This document shows positions 1-12,880 of a stretch of 64,000 nt of DNA, piece after piece. Below the pieces are notes generated by a model. It saw only the letters and a list, made by a program, of their open reading frames with translations. It was not told the DNA's origin and searched no databases. The stretch covers positions 2,230,001 to 2,294,000 of the forward strand of contig WPIO01000061.1 of the NCBI GenBank assembly GCA_009760855.2, written 5' to 3'. Every line of letters starts with the position of its first letter. The stretch's first letter is position 1. The position numbers were made by a program, and so were the translations under genes. Origin of the DNA: Cristatella mucedo. Lineage: Eukaryota > Bryozoa > Phylactolaemata > Cristatellidae.

Positions 1-3000
1 ACCTAGTGTAATGAGCCATCGTGGAGATAACTTTACTTTTAAAAGGTATTGGGCTTAAGCATGCAGCTAAGGGTGCTCATTATTTTTCTTCTATTACTGA
101 ATTTAGTCCAGGGTAATTATGCTAATACAGTGGCCTGGTCAATCTTCAGACAGGATCCCATCGAGCATCTCTGAGGAGACGTGGACTAAAGAAATCATCA
201 ACCATCCAAGGTGGGACCTTCTAAAAACCCAAGAAATTCCGGCGCCTTTAAGAGTAGAGACACGCTAACAGTGAGAAGCCGCTTCGGCTTCAAGTGTGCT
301 ACAGAAAATTATCCAACGAATGAGTTGCTTATTCTGTGTGGTTTTGCGATGCTAATGACGAATTGGCGTACATAAATGCTTACCCACCAAGAAAACTATG
401 TGAATGGCCTCTGAGGTTCGACGAATCGGTGAGAGCCAGCAGCCGATACCCTTCGCTGTTGGAACAGCCCGGCTTAACTGCTGGCCGGTCGAGCTCACTC
501 CAGGCAGCTATTCCGAGAGCCTAGCCAACAGCCCGGCGGAAGTGGCGCCTGCACAAAAGGGAGCCCTATAATACGATGGGCTGGCAAAACTGTTGTGGTG
601 CTAAGAACACGCTGCCAACAGCCATTGGCGAGACTCTGAGCCGCAATCTCCTTTGATCTATAGCTATCACTGCGTACGTCCTATCTTCAACACCAACAAG
701 CCCTGAGGGTCTCAATGAACTTTCAATCAGGAGAAATCTCCAAGGCGAACGCAGTGGCTAAGCGGCTTTTGGATCACTGGCTGCTGCTTCCTCTTACTAC
801 ATCAGTCACAAGTCTAGTTGCGGCAGAGACGAACCCCGATCGGAATGCCGCAGATCTTCACGACTTCAAATGCTCCGTGTGACAGAAATTGCTCCGAGGT
901 TCTAATGTTCTGTTCCTCAAGCTTTTTCAGTATGTCACGGTTAAGAGTAGGGAACAGGTGAGCGGATAGCCGAGGCATGCGATGAGAGGAGACCGGCAAC
1001 AGGGGGGGGGGGAAGCATTGCGTGTAACGCGACAACAAACAGCCGGATGTAAAATCTGTGACTCAGAAGCATTCTTTCTTAACTCAAACTAGTGCATCTC
1101 TTTGTTGCTAAAAATTGCTGGCCGCTTAGTAAACAAGTTAAATAGAATTTAATCAGGCTGCGACTACTGTAACAACTTGAGTCATGGGCTTCATATACCC
1201 ACAGCGGATACATTTTCCGGAGAACACGATAAGCTGCTGCTGCTTACCGTACGTTGTGCACGGCTTGGCAAGGCGGTGTAACGACCGCGCAGCCATCGTT
1301 AGTTCATGTAACTGCACAACGAGTGCAATATGCAAAGACCTCAAGCTCGCAATACGCCGACGATTAAAAAACAGCGCTCAATATTCTGCACGCTTCGCTA
1401 ACCACAGCTCCGTGTTGGAAACAGCGAAACAATCTGTATTTTACGGCCGGTACGGAAGGTGACTTCCCGCAGACTTGCTAACAAGTTTAAAGCAGCTCGT
1501 GCCCAGCACTGGGACACATTAAAAAGGCAGACCGTTGCTCTGACAGGATGGCTCGCTCAGGCCCATGCCTTTTAAAATGGCCTGATCATAAGTTACGCAC
1601 TAATCTCATTTGTGCATATTGATACAGCGAGCTGCCTATAAGCATAGGCTTATCGCGGCTATTTCATAAGCGGCTCAGTTCTAATTTAGCGGCAGCGAGA
1701 TGTCAGAGGAGCGAATTAGCCATCGCACACTATAGAACATGCAGCGAGAGCTGGGAGCTGAAGCAAAGGCATCCAGTACGACAGCTCTGTCGACACGCAT
1801 GAGCGCCTGCCACTGACAGGATCAGGGAATCGTGAGTGATAGTTAACAAGGTCTCTAGCCTGTGCGGCTAAGCCCGAACCAGGCACGGCGCCGGAAGCCG
1901 ACTCCCCGACAAGACTGGTGGTTTTCGTGCCTGGACGGAGCTGCTCATCCGGCGATCGAGTGACGGTATTAATTCCTTACCGCCATTACCCACGGTGCCG
2001 GACCCAATTCCCTTTCGGAAAGTTATTTAAGAGTAGGGAGAGGCTTACTCACGGTTCCTTCCTTGTCTTCGGCTCCGTTTTGACTCCGTCGCGGGCAGTT
2101 GCCGGACTCATTTTCTCTGAAAGCTAGGGAGGAGGGTGGCCTACAAACAACCACCGCGGTGGCTGAAAGCAGAACTTCGCAAAAACATGTTTACAGGACA
2201 TTATAGTGTGTTGTACTTTTAAAAATAGTTTGTGCCTGGTGCCTTAACAATATCAATATATTGTATTATCAAGATAAAAACATCCATTTTATTTTGATTC
2301 TTAGGAGACAGTTTCACTTTTTAAGTTTTAAAAAGCCTTTTCGCGATAGCCCAGGACGTGAGGTCCTCGCTCTTCACGACAGAGGGTGTGGCTTTGAATC
2401 GTGCACTGTAAAGTGTTGCTTTCGCGACGGCAATTACCTCATGTATTTCACCGCACTTAAGTGACGCCCTAACGGTGATACTCGCCGGCCAGCGTCCTGC
2501 GACCCAATCCGCTTTTCTCCCTTTGCCTCTCCCGGTGCTCAAGATAAATCTATTAACCGCCCAATAGCCTACCCAGGTAGAGTTTCTGAAAAAGTCATTT
2601 TTTTAAAGAGCTGTTTACTAGTTTCAATTTTCTAAAAACAGCTGTTGTTGCTAATCTATTGATTTAACATTCAATAGCTTATTTTGGGATGAACATAATT
2701 GTATTATATATCTTTCGTAGTAAGTTCTAAGTCAATTAATTTTTCCTTCATAGATAATATTTTTAAGAATCGCAGTAAAAAAAATGAAAGATACTATCTC
2801 AGTTTTGTACAGAAATTCCTATAGACCGAAAAAACTTGTAGAATGTCCGTTGATGTCAGTTTAATGGTTATAATTGCGTCTTTTCATTTCTGGAGATTTT
2901 CAGTTCGCTGGTCAGAGTTACTGAAGTGCGTGAATTCGGACTTGAGCCATTTGAAACTGTTTTGCCCTCCGACTGTAATCAACGATCCATCTGTTCGAAA

Positions 3001-3050
3001 CAGCATATTCAGTTCATCTTGAAGAGACAAGTTTACACTTTCGACATCAT
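1..3050. other. Intergenic, nothing recognised
   Basis: No open frame over 92 codons and no family recognised. It holds a G run near 1,002-1,012. Composition shifts from near 50% GC (1-2,200) to AT-rich (2,560-3,000). Confidence 0.6.
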
Positions 3051-3159
3051 TTGACGACAACTTTTAGATCTTTGATTCCAAATAGACGACACGCTAGATT
3101 TCCTGGGAAATTTAGCTTAGTTTTTAACCGGTCGACGGATGGGTCTTTGAGACTGCACA

Positions 3160-3920
3160 TGGAGTTTAATTATTTAGATAAAGATACCACGTCCAAGTTG
3201 GTCCATGCATTCGTGACATCCCGTCTCGACTTCTGCAACTCACTGCTCACTGGCCTACCAGCATGTGCGATCAGGCGATTGCAGCTGGTGCAAAACTCTG
3301 CAGCTAGGCTTGTCTGTCGTGAGCGTCGCAGTTGCCACATTACTCCACTTCTCGCCGACCTGCACTGGCTACCAGTCAAGCAGCGGATTGACTTCAAGGT
3401 TTTGTCGCTCACTTTTAGGTCCCTTCATTCTATGGCTCCAGCCTATCTGTCAGATATACTACCCCATCAGGCCAAGCATCGTACCACCCGCTTTTCGGAA
3501 TCCAACAGTCTAGAAATACCTCATACCAACCTTAAATCCTTTGGAGACCGTGCATTTAGTTCGTATGCTCCCAAAGCCTGGAACTCCCTCCCGACCTGCG
3601 TCAGAACATCCCCTGACCTGACCACATTTAAAAGGAACCTAAAAACACACCTATTTAGGACAGCATTCAGTGGGTCCTTGTGATTCGTCCTTGATGTGCT
3701 TATGCGTGCTGACACTGCATGCTGCCACTAACCACATTTGCATGCTGACCCTGTGCATGTCACCCCTAACCATATTATTCATTTCGTTTGTTTTTCAAGC
3801 ATGATTTTACTTACCATTCCATTGCATTTCACTTTACAGTAAATGTAAAGCGCCTAGAGAGAGATTAAGTTCTCTGAGGGCGCTTTATCAAGTGAATTAT
3901 TATTATTATTATTATTAATT
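3160..3920 (+). mobile_element. L2/CR1-like LINE family A, 5'-truncated 3' end
   Basis: One open frame (to 3,683) encodes the end of a non-LTR retrotransposon ORF2: [47 protein letters not shown] and [11 protein letters not shown], the block that follows the reverse transcriptase in L2/CR1-type LINEs. The 3' UTR ends in a stem-loop (AAGCGCC paired with GGGCGCTT around 3,848-3,885) and an (ATT)n tail. It is the cleanest family A copy here and therefore probably young. Confidence 0.85.
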
Positions 3921-5284
3921 ACATCTTTGTTCAATCACTTTTCAATGCGATATTTCAAAATTTCCGTGACCTTGGTACTAATGTCATTACTCAAGTTAGG
4001 TAGCTTGTAAAACATAAATTCAAATTGTGTCAGCACTCATCACCGTCGCGTCTTCTTGACTTGGATTCTCAACAGCAAGTTTCACAGATTCCTTTTCTTT
4101 CAGAAGAGTTGTGAGAGTGTCATAATCCAATGCCCAACTAATTTCCAGCGTCTTGAATTCGGTTAGTGTCTCCCGGATGGCGGCTTCTATCTTGAATGGC
4201 GGCTGTAACATTATTAGGATGGATTTCCAGCACGTCTTCGCGTCTACATGCAGTTCAGTTTCGCATCCGAACTCGGCTTTTACTTTGGATTGAATGAAAA
4301 TAATATTTTGAACAGTTTATTTTTGATGAATTTGACAAATTTGAGTGATCTCCTGAGCAGATCGTGGTAATCGACGTCTCCTAACGTATTTTCGCTGATC
4401 ACTTCCAAGTCCGTAAGTGCTTCAAATTGTCCATTTCATCCAAATCGTCAATATCCAGGTTTTATACGTCCCCCTCAGTACTCTTCTTGTACAATGTATC
4501 GTATACTCTCAGGTGCAGACCATAGTTAAACAGATCTGTCCGATGAAATCGGTCTAGCTACTGGATTTCTTATTTACTGCAACGCCGACCTGAGTAGATC
4601 CCTCTAAATCCGTCTACGGTGTTAGTCCAAAAACAACATCCAAAACTGCTTTGCTGTTTCATTTATTCGACCACATAGAGAGCAGTGCACGAACCAAATA
4701 CGTAAACGAGACCCGTCTTGATTGTTGCTTTATCGCCGCTATCATGAATGTTCACTCCGAAGAATATAAATTTTCTCATTTTTGGCCAGCCATGTTAGGC
4801 TTGATTCCCCTCTGGTTTTCTCTTGATGTCAGAAGTCGTTTCGTTTCTCTTTTCTTCGTAGTCATCATGAAAAAGTTTCAGCACATCGCTTTCGTTCGCT
4901 TGAACTTTGATTCCGACCCGTTAGATTGATTGCCGTAGATATAGTATTTTACCTTTATGAGCCCCCAATTTTCGAACCAATTTTGTGGGGAAAAATTTGA
5001 ATTCAGTAACTCAACAAACTAAATATTATCAAGACTTTTAAAAATAACTCATGCCACTATCACTGTCCTCTACATCTGGATTGGAATGATACCCTCTTCT
5101 TCTTCCTCATTAAAATCACAGACTTGAAATTTGACGTAAGCTCGTATCGTCATTACCGTCGTCACTCTGTTCATTGCCTATGTCCTCTTCCGTTCTGTTC
5201 ATTGCATTTGAAATACCAAAGGTGTCTTATCAATCCATTCGAATACCGGAAATGAATTCCAAGCAGTTACGTAGTTTAGTGCAA
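3921..5284. other. AT-rich intergenic DNA, nothing recognised
   Basis: Low GC, with many short frames. A 63-codon charged frame on the - strand (4,020-4,211) has no family I recognise and no support as a gene. Confidence 0.5.
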
Positions 5285-5450
5285 TATTAAAGCTGACCCT
5301 GTGCATTACATCCTTAACCATGTTATTTTTGTTGATTATTGAGCATGCTACCGCTAACCATTCGATCGCGCTTCTTTGCAGCAAATTTAAAGTGCCTAGA
5401 AATAGATTGAGTTCTCTGAGGGTGCTATATCAAATGTATTGTTATTAAAA
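5285..5450 (+). mobile_element. LINE family A 3' UTR fragment
   Basis: Contains the family A UTR words (GCTGACCCTGTGCAT, ACCATTCGATC) and the tail AGATTGAGTTCTCTGAGGGTGC before ATT units. No coding part remains. Confidence 0.65.
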
Positions 5451-5639
5451 AGTGACGTTCCAAGTATAAGCTCAATTTCCATTATCTGACCCTCAATTTT
5501 CGAAAAAAAGGGAAGGACTTATATACGGTACGATATGGTATTTGTTTGTAGTGATAGCTTTAATCGATATTCCATCAGTAGACAGACCGGTTACAATCTC
5601 CTTCAGATTGTATCACCCCAGAGAAATTGGCAATTGTTT

Positions 5640-5646
5640 TGTTTTC

Positions 5647-5681
<35 letters not shown>

Positions 5682-5900
5682 TCACTTGATAAAGCGCCCT
5701 CAGAGAACTTAATCTCTCTCTCTCTGGGCGCTTTACATTTGCTGTAAAGTGAAATGCAATTGAATGGTAAGTAAAATCATGCTTGAAAAAAACAAACGAA
5801 ATGAATAATATGGTTAGGGGTGACATGCACAGGGTCAGCATGCAAATGTGGTTAGTAGCAGCATGCACAGTGTCAGCACGCATAAGCACATCCTTATATT
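5640..5900 (-). mobile_element. LINE family A 3' end, minus orientation
   Basis: Starts with (AAT)n at 5,648-5,681, then the complement of the family A stem-loop and UTR. Only the 3' UTR is present, a severe 5' truncation. Confidence 0.75.
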
Positions 5901-6559
5901 CACGGGCTCTTCCTTGCATGTGCAATATCCAGCAGGTTTATCAAAATTAATTCCATGTACTTTCAAATGAATCTTGATCAGTCTGGTGGATTTTTTGGGA
6001 CATTTGGGGGTTTATTGCATCGTCAACATTGGCCTCCGCTGCAAATGAATTCTTTTGTATTTTGGAGTAATCCCAAACTGAAGACATGGCTGAAAAAAAA
6101 ACATCAATATTTGTTGACACCAGAAGATCAATTTAATAATCATATTACTTTATTTTTGCCAATTTTCACTTTATTTCGGGTATTTGCTAATTCAATAAGA
6201 ATCATCAACACATTCAAAAGAAATTTAAAAAAATTTAAATTACGTATTTCATATTCATATTGAATGTTGTAGCTTCAGGTGTAGTATACTTTGGTTTAAA
6301 AATTGCTGTTACAAACGATAAAACAGAAAAAATCAGCAGCTTAGTGCTTTTTAAATTTGGGCAAAAATAGCTGTTTACTGTGATACAGTTACCAGAAATC
6401 CAATTCTTTTTCCTTGATCACATCACTCACCGCACTACAGTCTGGCTGCATGTAAGAACAATTAAGGAGCAGTGCAGGTAACCCTCGATGCCTGGGTAGA
6501 GAGTAGCTCTGGCAATGAATCGCGAAACTACTCAGTGGACGATCATTTATGGCTAACTG

Positions 6560-6630
6560 CAAATGATGGTTATGTGCTTTAAGGCTCTTCTGCCCCTATA
6601 CAAATGACGCCGTTAAATCAGATAAGTGCT
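6560..6630 (+). repeat. SINE B tail fragment
   Basis: AAGGCTCTTCTGCCCCTATACAAATG followed by a GCCGTTAA-like end, matching the tails at 20,040-20,068 and 22,820-22,857. The tRNA-like head is not recognisable here. Confidence 0.45.
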
Positions 6631-6889
6631 TGCATCGTGTAGGTTTGTGCAGCGTGTTTGGTAGACATAATTTTATAATTTTTCCCCCAGGATCTAATTC
6701 CAATGACTTCTCTCAGTTCGCAGGGCCGTCACACTCTTTCATCGTCCAACGCAGCCATCTGCCATCTTTCCTTTAGCAAAGCTCCAAAGAATCCGGTGTC
6801 TAAAATTTTAAAATGCCGCCATGGTTAGTAACGAAAGTGTGCCTTTTAAAGGAATGGCTACAAACAAATTGATGACGCACATCGAAACT

Positions 6890-7655
6890 AAACTCTAATT
6901 GTCCTGCTTGATCTTTCAGGAGCATTTGATACTATAAATCACAAAGTTCTTCTTAAGCGTCTTGAATCTCACCTAGGCATCACTGTATTGTATCACGGTA
7001 TCATGTATCAAGGTACTACTGTGCAATTGTTCAGATCTTATCTTAGTGGGAGACTCCAGAGTATTGATGTGAATGAACGAAAATCATCCGAGGTACCACT
7101 TAAGTGTGGAGTACCTCAGGGCTCTGTGATTGGTCTGATTCTTTTCAGAGTTTATGCTCTCCCTTTTGCCGATGTCATCACCAAGCACAATCTTGGCTCT
7201 CACTTATCTGCAGATCACACTAAGTTGTACATTTGCTTTGATTAGTCCTAGCTTTCCAGCTCGACGAACTCGCTCAACTTTCTTGCTGCATGTATTGTCA
7301 ACTTTCGCACTCGGCTGCCAGCAAACTTCTACAAATTAAATGAGGATAAAATCAACTTACTAATCTCGGGAAAACGAAGATAGACTAAGAAACTGGAAAG
7401 CTTAATCCCCAAAATCGGCTCCATCAGCGTATCTACTGTTAAATCTGCACGAAACCTAGATGCCCTGTTCTAAAGTGATCTTGCATTAGACAACCAAATC
7501 AGCTCCACAGTCACGTCTGCCGACCTTTAGCTACGTAACATTGCTAAAATGTGGGCTTGCCTAGACAGGGATACCACATCTAAATTGGTTCATGCGTTTG
7601 TGACATCCCGTCTCGATTTCTATAACTCACAGCTTGTTGGTCTTATCATATCACC
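6890..7655 (+). pseudogene. Decayed LINE family A reverse transcriptase
   Basis: The translation shows GAFDTINHKVLLKRLESHLG, then CGVPQGSVIGLILF, and a ruined catalytic box (LSADHTKLY in place of a YADDTQL-type motif). It goes on to ACLDRDTTSKLVHAFVTSRL near 7,560-7,620. Frameshifts and stops make it non-functional. It breaks off near 7,655. Confidence 0.75.
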
Positions 7656-8009
7656 CACGTCAGGTGGCCATAACCTAGATCTCGTGATTGTCGTTTGGTT
7701 CGTACAGCATAGAGTCATCCGATGAACAACACTTACAGTTTATTGCACGACCCACGGAGCAGAAGGATGCACTACTCCCTTCGCCCAATTCTCTCACTCT
7801 CCTCTCCTCTCCGTGACTCCTGCTCTCCCCTGGTCGACCCCGATGGTGAATCCACCATTTTTCCCCAGGGGGTTAATCGGCCTTTGGTCACGCCACGTCA
7901 CAGGCGGACCACAGCTGTGCACCGCCCCCTCTCGGTGATGCTCCTAACAGCTGTTCATCAGAAGGTTATCAGAGTACGGTAAAGTACGTTACGTCAGAGT
8001 TAGCCTGCG
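7656..8009. other. GC-rich block between two LINEs, unrecognised
   Basis: C-rich sequence with an 86-codon + frame (7,722-7,982) of low complexity. It sits between the broken end of one LINE and the start of another and could be part of an unrecognised element. Confidence 0.35.
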
Positions 8010-10450
8010 TACCGTCGAACTACAGTGATCTCTAAGGATGTCGGCCCCACTGACCTTGTGGTGTGCCCGCTGACCCTCTCGGATGATTCTTCGGTCATGC
8101 TTACAGTTCCTGCTCCCTTGCATGTACAGGGTAATGTCGAACTTATCCAGCAACATAATTTAAAAGCATTGAGATATCCAAATTTTTGAAATATATTTGT
8201 GACGCAGGTCTTCTTGATCTGCACTCAGATTCAACCGACAGCCTCAATACCCCCACTGATGCAATGCACATGATACTTAGCAGTGCTCTTGACAAGCATG
8301 CTTCCGTTCGTTCTATCCGTGTACAGAGTCGTGGAGATTCCTTTCAATTTACAAAAATCTTCTAAATATGCGCCGTGTTAAGTGCAAGCTTGAACGTCGT
8401 TTTAAGAAATCGGGGTCTGATGCAGATCTAGGCAATTTCACAGACTTCCTTCGAGTTTACACCACAATCTTCAAAAAGCGAGGGCTTCTTTTGTCACTTG
8501 AAAACTGAAGTCCTGTCAGTCAGACTCAAAACAGATTTATAAGAAAGTAAACAATTTACTGGCAAATGATGAGAGGTCTGATTCCCCAGATATTAACGGC
8601 TCAGTCAAAACGTTTTCAGCCTTCTTTATTAAAACAATTATACAGATTCGTGCCTCCTTAAACCCCCCTCCGAGCAAAGCGTTTGCGGAATTCCAGCCTC
8701 TGATCTTCCTTAAAAGATTTTCCGAGGTTTCTGCATGCGATGTGGCTTCCTTAATAAGGTCTAATAAAAAGAGCTCGTCTCCTGAAGACCCTATACCATC
8801 ATCGCTGTGAATTTTTACTGGCAGAATAACTTGGCCCTGCCATAACTGAGATTTGTAATGCTTCTTTGGAAAAAAGGGTCGTACCCAAGACCTTCAAAAT
8901 CGGCAATTGTTAGACCGATACTTAAAAAGCCTTGATTAGATACAAAGGTCTTGCAAACTATCGCCCAGTTTTCCTTCTTCCTTTTTGTCAAGGATTCTGG
9001 AAAAATTGTCGATAAGCAGCTGATTGTACACAATGAAAATAATGAAATGTCAGAAACATTTCAATCGGGGTTCAAGAGGCAGCACTCAACTAAAACTGCT
9101 CTCCTCCATGTTGACATTGACATTCTAAGCGGCAACGACGCCGAGAATGTCACTGCTCTAGCTCTGCTGGATCTATCAGCTGCCTTCGAGACCATTGATC
9201 ACGATTTTCTACTTTAATGATTGAGAACGACGATCGGTCTGGCAGACGAGGCACTGGCGTGGTTTAAATCGTACTTGTCCGATCGTGTTCAATCCACGTC
9301 GGATGGGGGTCAGGTCTCACCTATGAGACGGGTCACCCGTGGAATCCCTTAAGGGTCCGTCCTCGATCCCTTGCTGTTCTCCATATATACTCAACCTCTA
9401 GGAAAAGTGACTGCGGCCCATGGAATAAGGTATCACCTTTATGCTGACTATACGCTGCTGTATTTTTCATTCAAACCGTTGGAATCTGCTGCAGCAACTA
9501 CAAACTGAGTGCTTGCCTTGCCGACATTTGATCCTGGATGTCGGAAAATTTCTTAAAACTAAATGACGATAAAACTAAACTGCTGCTCATTAGGCACCCT
9601 AAGCGTGTGGCTGGATTAAAAGTCTTTGCTCTTCTAATAGGTGATGCTGTCGTGCGACCATCACCACGTGCTCCAAATTTAGGTGTAGTGTTCGAGAGCT
9701 GCCAACATTTTAAAAGCTTCATTCAGAAGACTGCTTCCACAGATAGCCATCACGCCCGATCTCTAGCCAAAGGAGCTGCCTTCCACAGTGGCTTGCAAAA
9801 CATCTAACTAGCTCCATAGCTCTGTTTGGGCTTGATTATTGTAATTCCCTTTCAGCTGGGCTAGCAAAAAAAGCTACTACGCCACTTCAGCTGGCTATGA
9901 ATATAGCCGCGTGGCCAGTTTTTCAAGTCCCAGAGGCTTGAGCATGTGTCTCCTTTACTAGAAGAGCGTGGATGGCTGCCGATTGATCAACGGATATAGA
10001 GCAAAGTTCTAACGCTGACTCGCAAGGCCCGCCACGGCTTGGCTCTGCCATACCTAGCTAAACTGCTGCACCAGTTTCAGCCTCCTTGTGCCCTCCTATC
10101 CTGTATGGACAATAAATTAGCTGTTTCATTCCTCCGCCTAAAGACTGTCGGCAGCAGAAGCTTTAGCTCTGCAGGTCCTAGACGGTGGAACTCGCTTCCA
10201 CAATTCTTACGCAACGACAAATACTCTACTGCTGCCGACTATGGCTAATCCTTTTCAGCGGTCCTTAGCTGCTACTCACTACCTCAATTGCTCTCCTGAC
10301 TCTGCTATGCTTCCCACTTTCTCTTTGCTGCGTGAGACGAAGTCTTTTGGCTACAGAATGCGTATCGAAAGCTGCTTAGGCTGTGAGTGTGCTATACAAA
10401 ACTCTCCTGCATAACACCCACATGGTTTTTATGACTTTGTGGAGTTACAG
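8010..10450 (+). pseudogene. LINE family B, decayed copy of the EN-RT linker, RT and C-terminus
   Basis: In order: linker text after the endonuclease (VPAPLHVQG near 8,105; MRRVKCKLERRFKKSG near 8,370), RT core FQSGFKRQHSTKTALLHVD and LLDLSAAFETIDHDFLL (to 9,216), a GIP-stop-GSV box with YADYTLLY near 9,440, LNDDKTKLLLIRHPKR (9,560) and the C-terminal [20 protein letters not shown] and [19 protein letters not shown] (10,030-10,225). Many stops and frameshifts are present. The tail ends in ACATT-type repeats. It is a different family from A, with a distinct C-terminus and 3' tail. Confidence 0.8.
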
Positions 10451-10462
10451 ACGGAGATATAT

Positions 10463-10634
10463 TACATTACTTCCATGCTACTCATTACCTCAACTGCTAT
10501 GCTTCCCGCTTTCTCTGTGTTGCGTGAGACGAAGTCTGTTGGCTACCGAATGCATACCGAAAGCCACATAGGCTGTGAGTTCGCTATCCAAAACTCCTGC
10601 GTAACAACCACACAGTCTTTATGGCTTTGTAGAT
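10463..10634 (+). mobile_element. Second LINE family B 3' end in tandem
   Basis: Repeats the family B tail text (CTCTGTGTTGCGTGAGACGA, GGCTACCGAATGCATACCGA, CAAAACTCCTGCGTAACA) directly after the preceding copy's tail. Confidence 0.7.
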
Positions 10635-11195
10635 GCAGTTGATGCAAAACTCTGCAGCTAGGGTCATCTGTCGCAAGCGTCTAAATTGCCACATCATACC
10701 ACTTCTCGTCGACCATCACTGGCTTAAAATCAAGCAGCTGATCGAACTGAAAGTTGTGTCCCTTATTTGAATATCCATTTATCATCTGACTCTAGCCTGC
10801 CTATCAGAACTCCTTCCCCATTAGGCGAAGAATCGTACAACCTGCTGTTTTGACTCGAATCGCTTAGCCATACCTCATACGAAGCTCAAAACCGTTGGAA
10901 ACTATACCTTTAGTTCCTATGCTCCCAAAGCCCGAAACTCACTACCGATATATGTCATAACGGCCCCTGTCATGACGACATTTAAAAAGAAACTCAAAAA
11001 CGTAAGTGCTTATTACTGCATTTGGTGGGTCTTTGTAATTTGTCCTAAGCGTGCATCTACCTGCTTACACAATGCCTGCTGCTCGCTGATGTTACTAGCA
11101 AGCGTTAGGTAATGCTGTATATGCAGCATCTGTAAAACATCAATAGAAAGATTCAGTTCTTTGAGGGCGCTATGCAAATGTATTAGTTTTATGGA
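10635..11195 (+). mobile_element. LINE family A C-terminal fragment, degenerate
   Basis: Begins within the LVQNSAARL motif (as QLMQNSAARVICRKR) and runs through the PLL-D-HWL and SYAPKARNSLP motifs with stops. It ends in a degraded AAAGATTCAGTTCTTTGAGG tail followed by ATT-like sequence. Confidence 0.7.
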
Positions 11196-11799
11196 TTCAT
11201 TATTATAATGATGATAGGTCGGAAGGGTGATTGAGCAGCAGAGGCGAATCAGACATTCTAGCACGGACAACATCGACGTCTAGGGTTTTGAGGTGTCGTG
11301 ATTTATATGTGAGTTTAGATGAGGAATAGGGCACACATGGTAGACCGAGTGAGATCTCCATGAGGCCAGATAACTAGAATCTGGTAATAATTGAGGAAAA
11401 TGACGTGCACTTGTTGGAGAAAATTTGGTCGCGTGTGGGACCCTTGATGTGAATAGGGCCATGCACATGAGAAAATGAGTTAGACGGTGCACGAAATTCA
11501 GCCCTGAGCTGTAGGCATCAGATAAGTGATCAAAATGAATGACTAAATCACCCATAATGACTAAAGATCGATTTCTCGGACACAGAATCGGCATGAGATC
11601 AGAGAAACCTCAGATAAAGGAGAACTTGGACGAGCCTGAAATAATTGCGTCTCCACCTTCAATTTTGGCTGATCTAGCGGTGTGAAAGAAGGAGAAACCT
11701 AACGGGTCACGTCGTTAGTGGTCGGGCAGTTAACTTATATTTTTTAGCCAGCTTTCGGTCAAGCCGAGCAGGTCAAGTTTTTTCCGAAACAAGGTCGCT
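11196..11799. other. Unrecognised sequence
   Basis: A 104-codon - strand frame (11,280-11,594) exists but matches no family I know. No supporting signals. Confidence 0.4.
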
Positions 11800-12880
11800 T
11801 TTTAATAGGGATTTATTGCATATTGTGCGAGAATTCAAAAGGCAAGCGCTAAGTTTCGCCGCCGGAGTTGTAGCAAACCTGGTGACCACTAAATTAGCGA
11901 GATTTATGGCAACGCTTGAGGGAGAACGTGCTGAGCGGTTCGAAACAGTGCTAGGAATACCAAATGTGCGGGTTTTCCCCTCGCGTTCCCGCGTCGGCTC
12001 CGGGGCAATTTTTTATGCATAATTCATGGACCTAAGCAGCAGCAATAAAATATAGGAATGTATTTGAACGATGATAGCGAAACGATAATAGGTACGCACA
12101 ATCGTGACTAGTAAACACGTTCTCTCTACACACGCAGCAACAGCTAACCTGTTTGATCTACCGTTTTGGATTGCCACAGCCATCGTCTTAATTTAGCACT
12201 CGAAGCCTTTACTGCACATTTTCTCTCATCTAAGTTCGAACTGGTTGGGAAATCAATGCCGGAGTTGTCCATGCTCAAGAAGTCCGGCAGACTGCGTCGG
12301 TCAAGTTTAGTACGCCTGCCCCACCCAATGACGCAACCCACTGGCTTGCAGTCACCAAAAGGCGTTTGTGTTTTGAGCAATTGCTGCCTAATGTTAATGA
12401 TTCTAGCCCAGAGCTTGCCGAATTGATACATATAGCCGTGAAAATAAATTTCATTCGGCATTAAGCGGCCTTGGCAGATTTAAGTTAAACTCGAACTCAA
12501 TTGGATTCAGGTGAAACTGCCTCTGTTAAGTCCATGTTGAAGTCCCAATTCAGCGGTGATACTACTCATGAAATGGGAAGATTCAAGATTTTCCTTTGCC
12601 GGCCCTATGTTGAAGCGATAGGATATGCAACCGGCACCGGTATCGGCTTACGCTGATGTCAAATTTCTGCTGCCGACGTTGAATGTTGTTATACGGCTGT
12701 TCACCCTGAGCAAAAGGATATTTTCTCAGAAAATTCCAAGCCTACAACCGCGGAAGCTTGAAGGATTGGTCTTCCTCAAGCAAAATAGAGATCAGCGGAG
12801 TTTAGCCCAGGTTGCTGTAGTTCTGAATGACGACGAAACCGAAAAAGAAGAGGAAGGGGAAACGTCTTAACGAGGACGAA
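11800..12880 (+). pseudogene. Degenerate hAT-type transposase
   Basis: DCHSHRLNLALEAF near 12,165-12,206 resembles the C-x-x-H-x-L-N-L core of hAT transposases. RIFSQKIPSLQPRKLEGLVF near 12,715-12,775, followed by LKQN, resembles the C-terminal dimerisation end (RLSP..LE.LVFLK.N). The parts lie in different frames with stops, so it is dead. Terminal inverted repeats were not identified. Confidence 0.5.

Noticed and set aside
5647-5925. Minus-strand frame ending in poly-tyrosine
   Set aside because: Created by the (AAT)n tail and UTR of a LINE.
5955-6263. 102-codon frame
   Set aside because: AT-rich, no family, no splice or start support, flanked by repeats.
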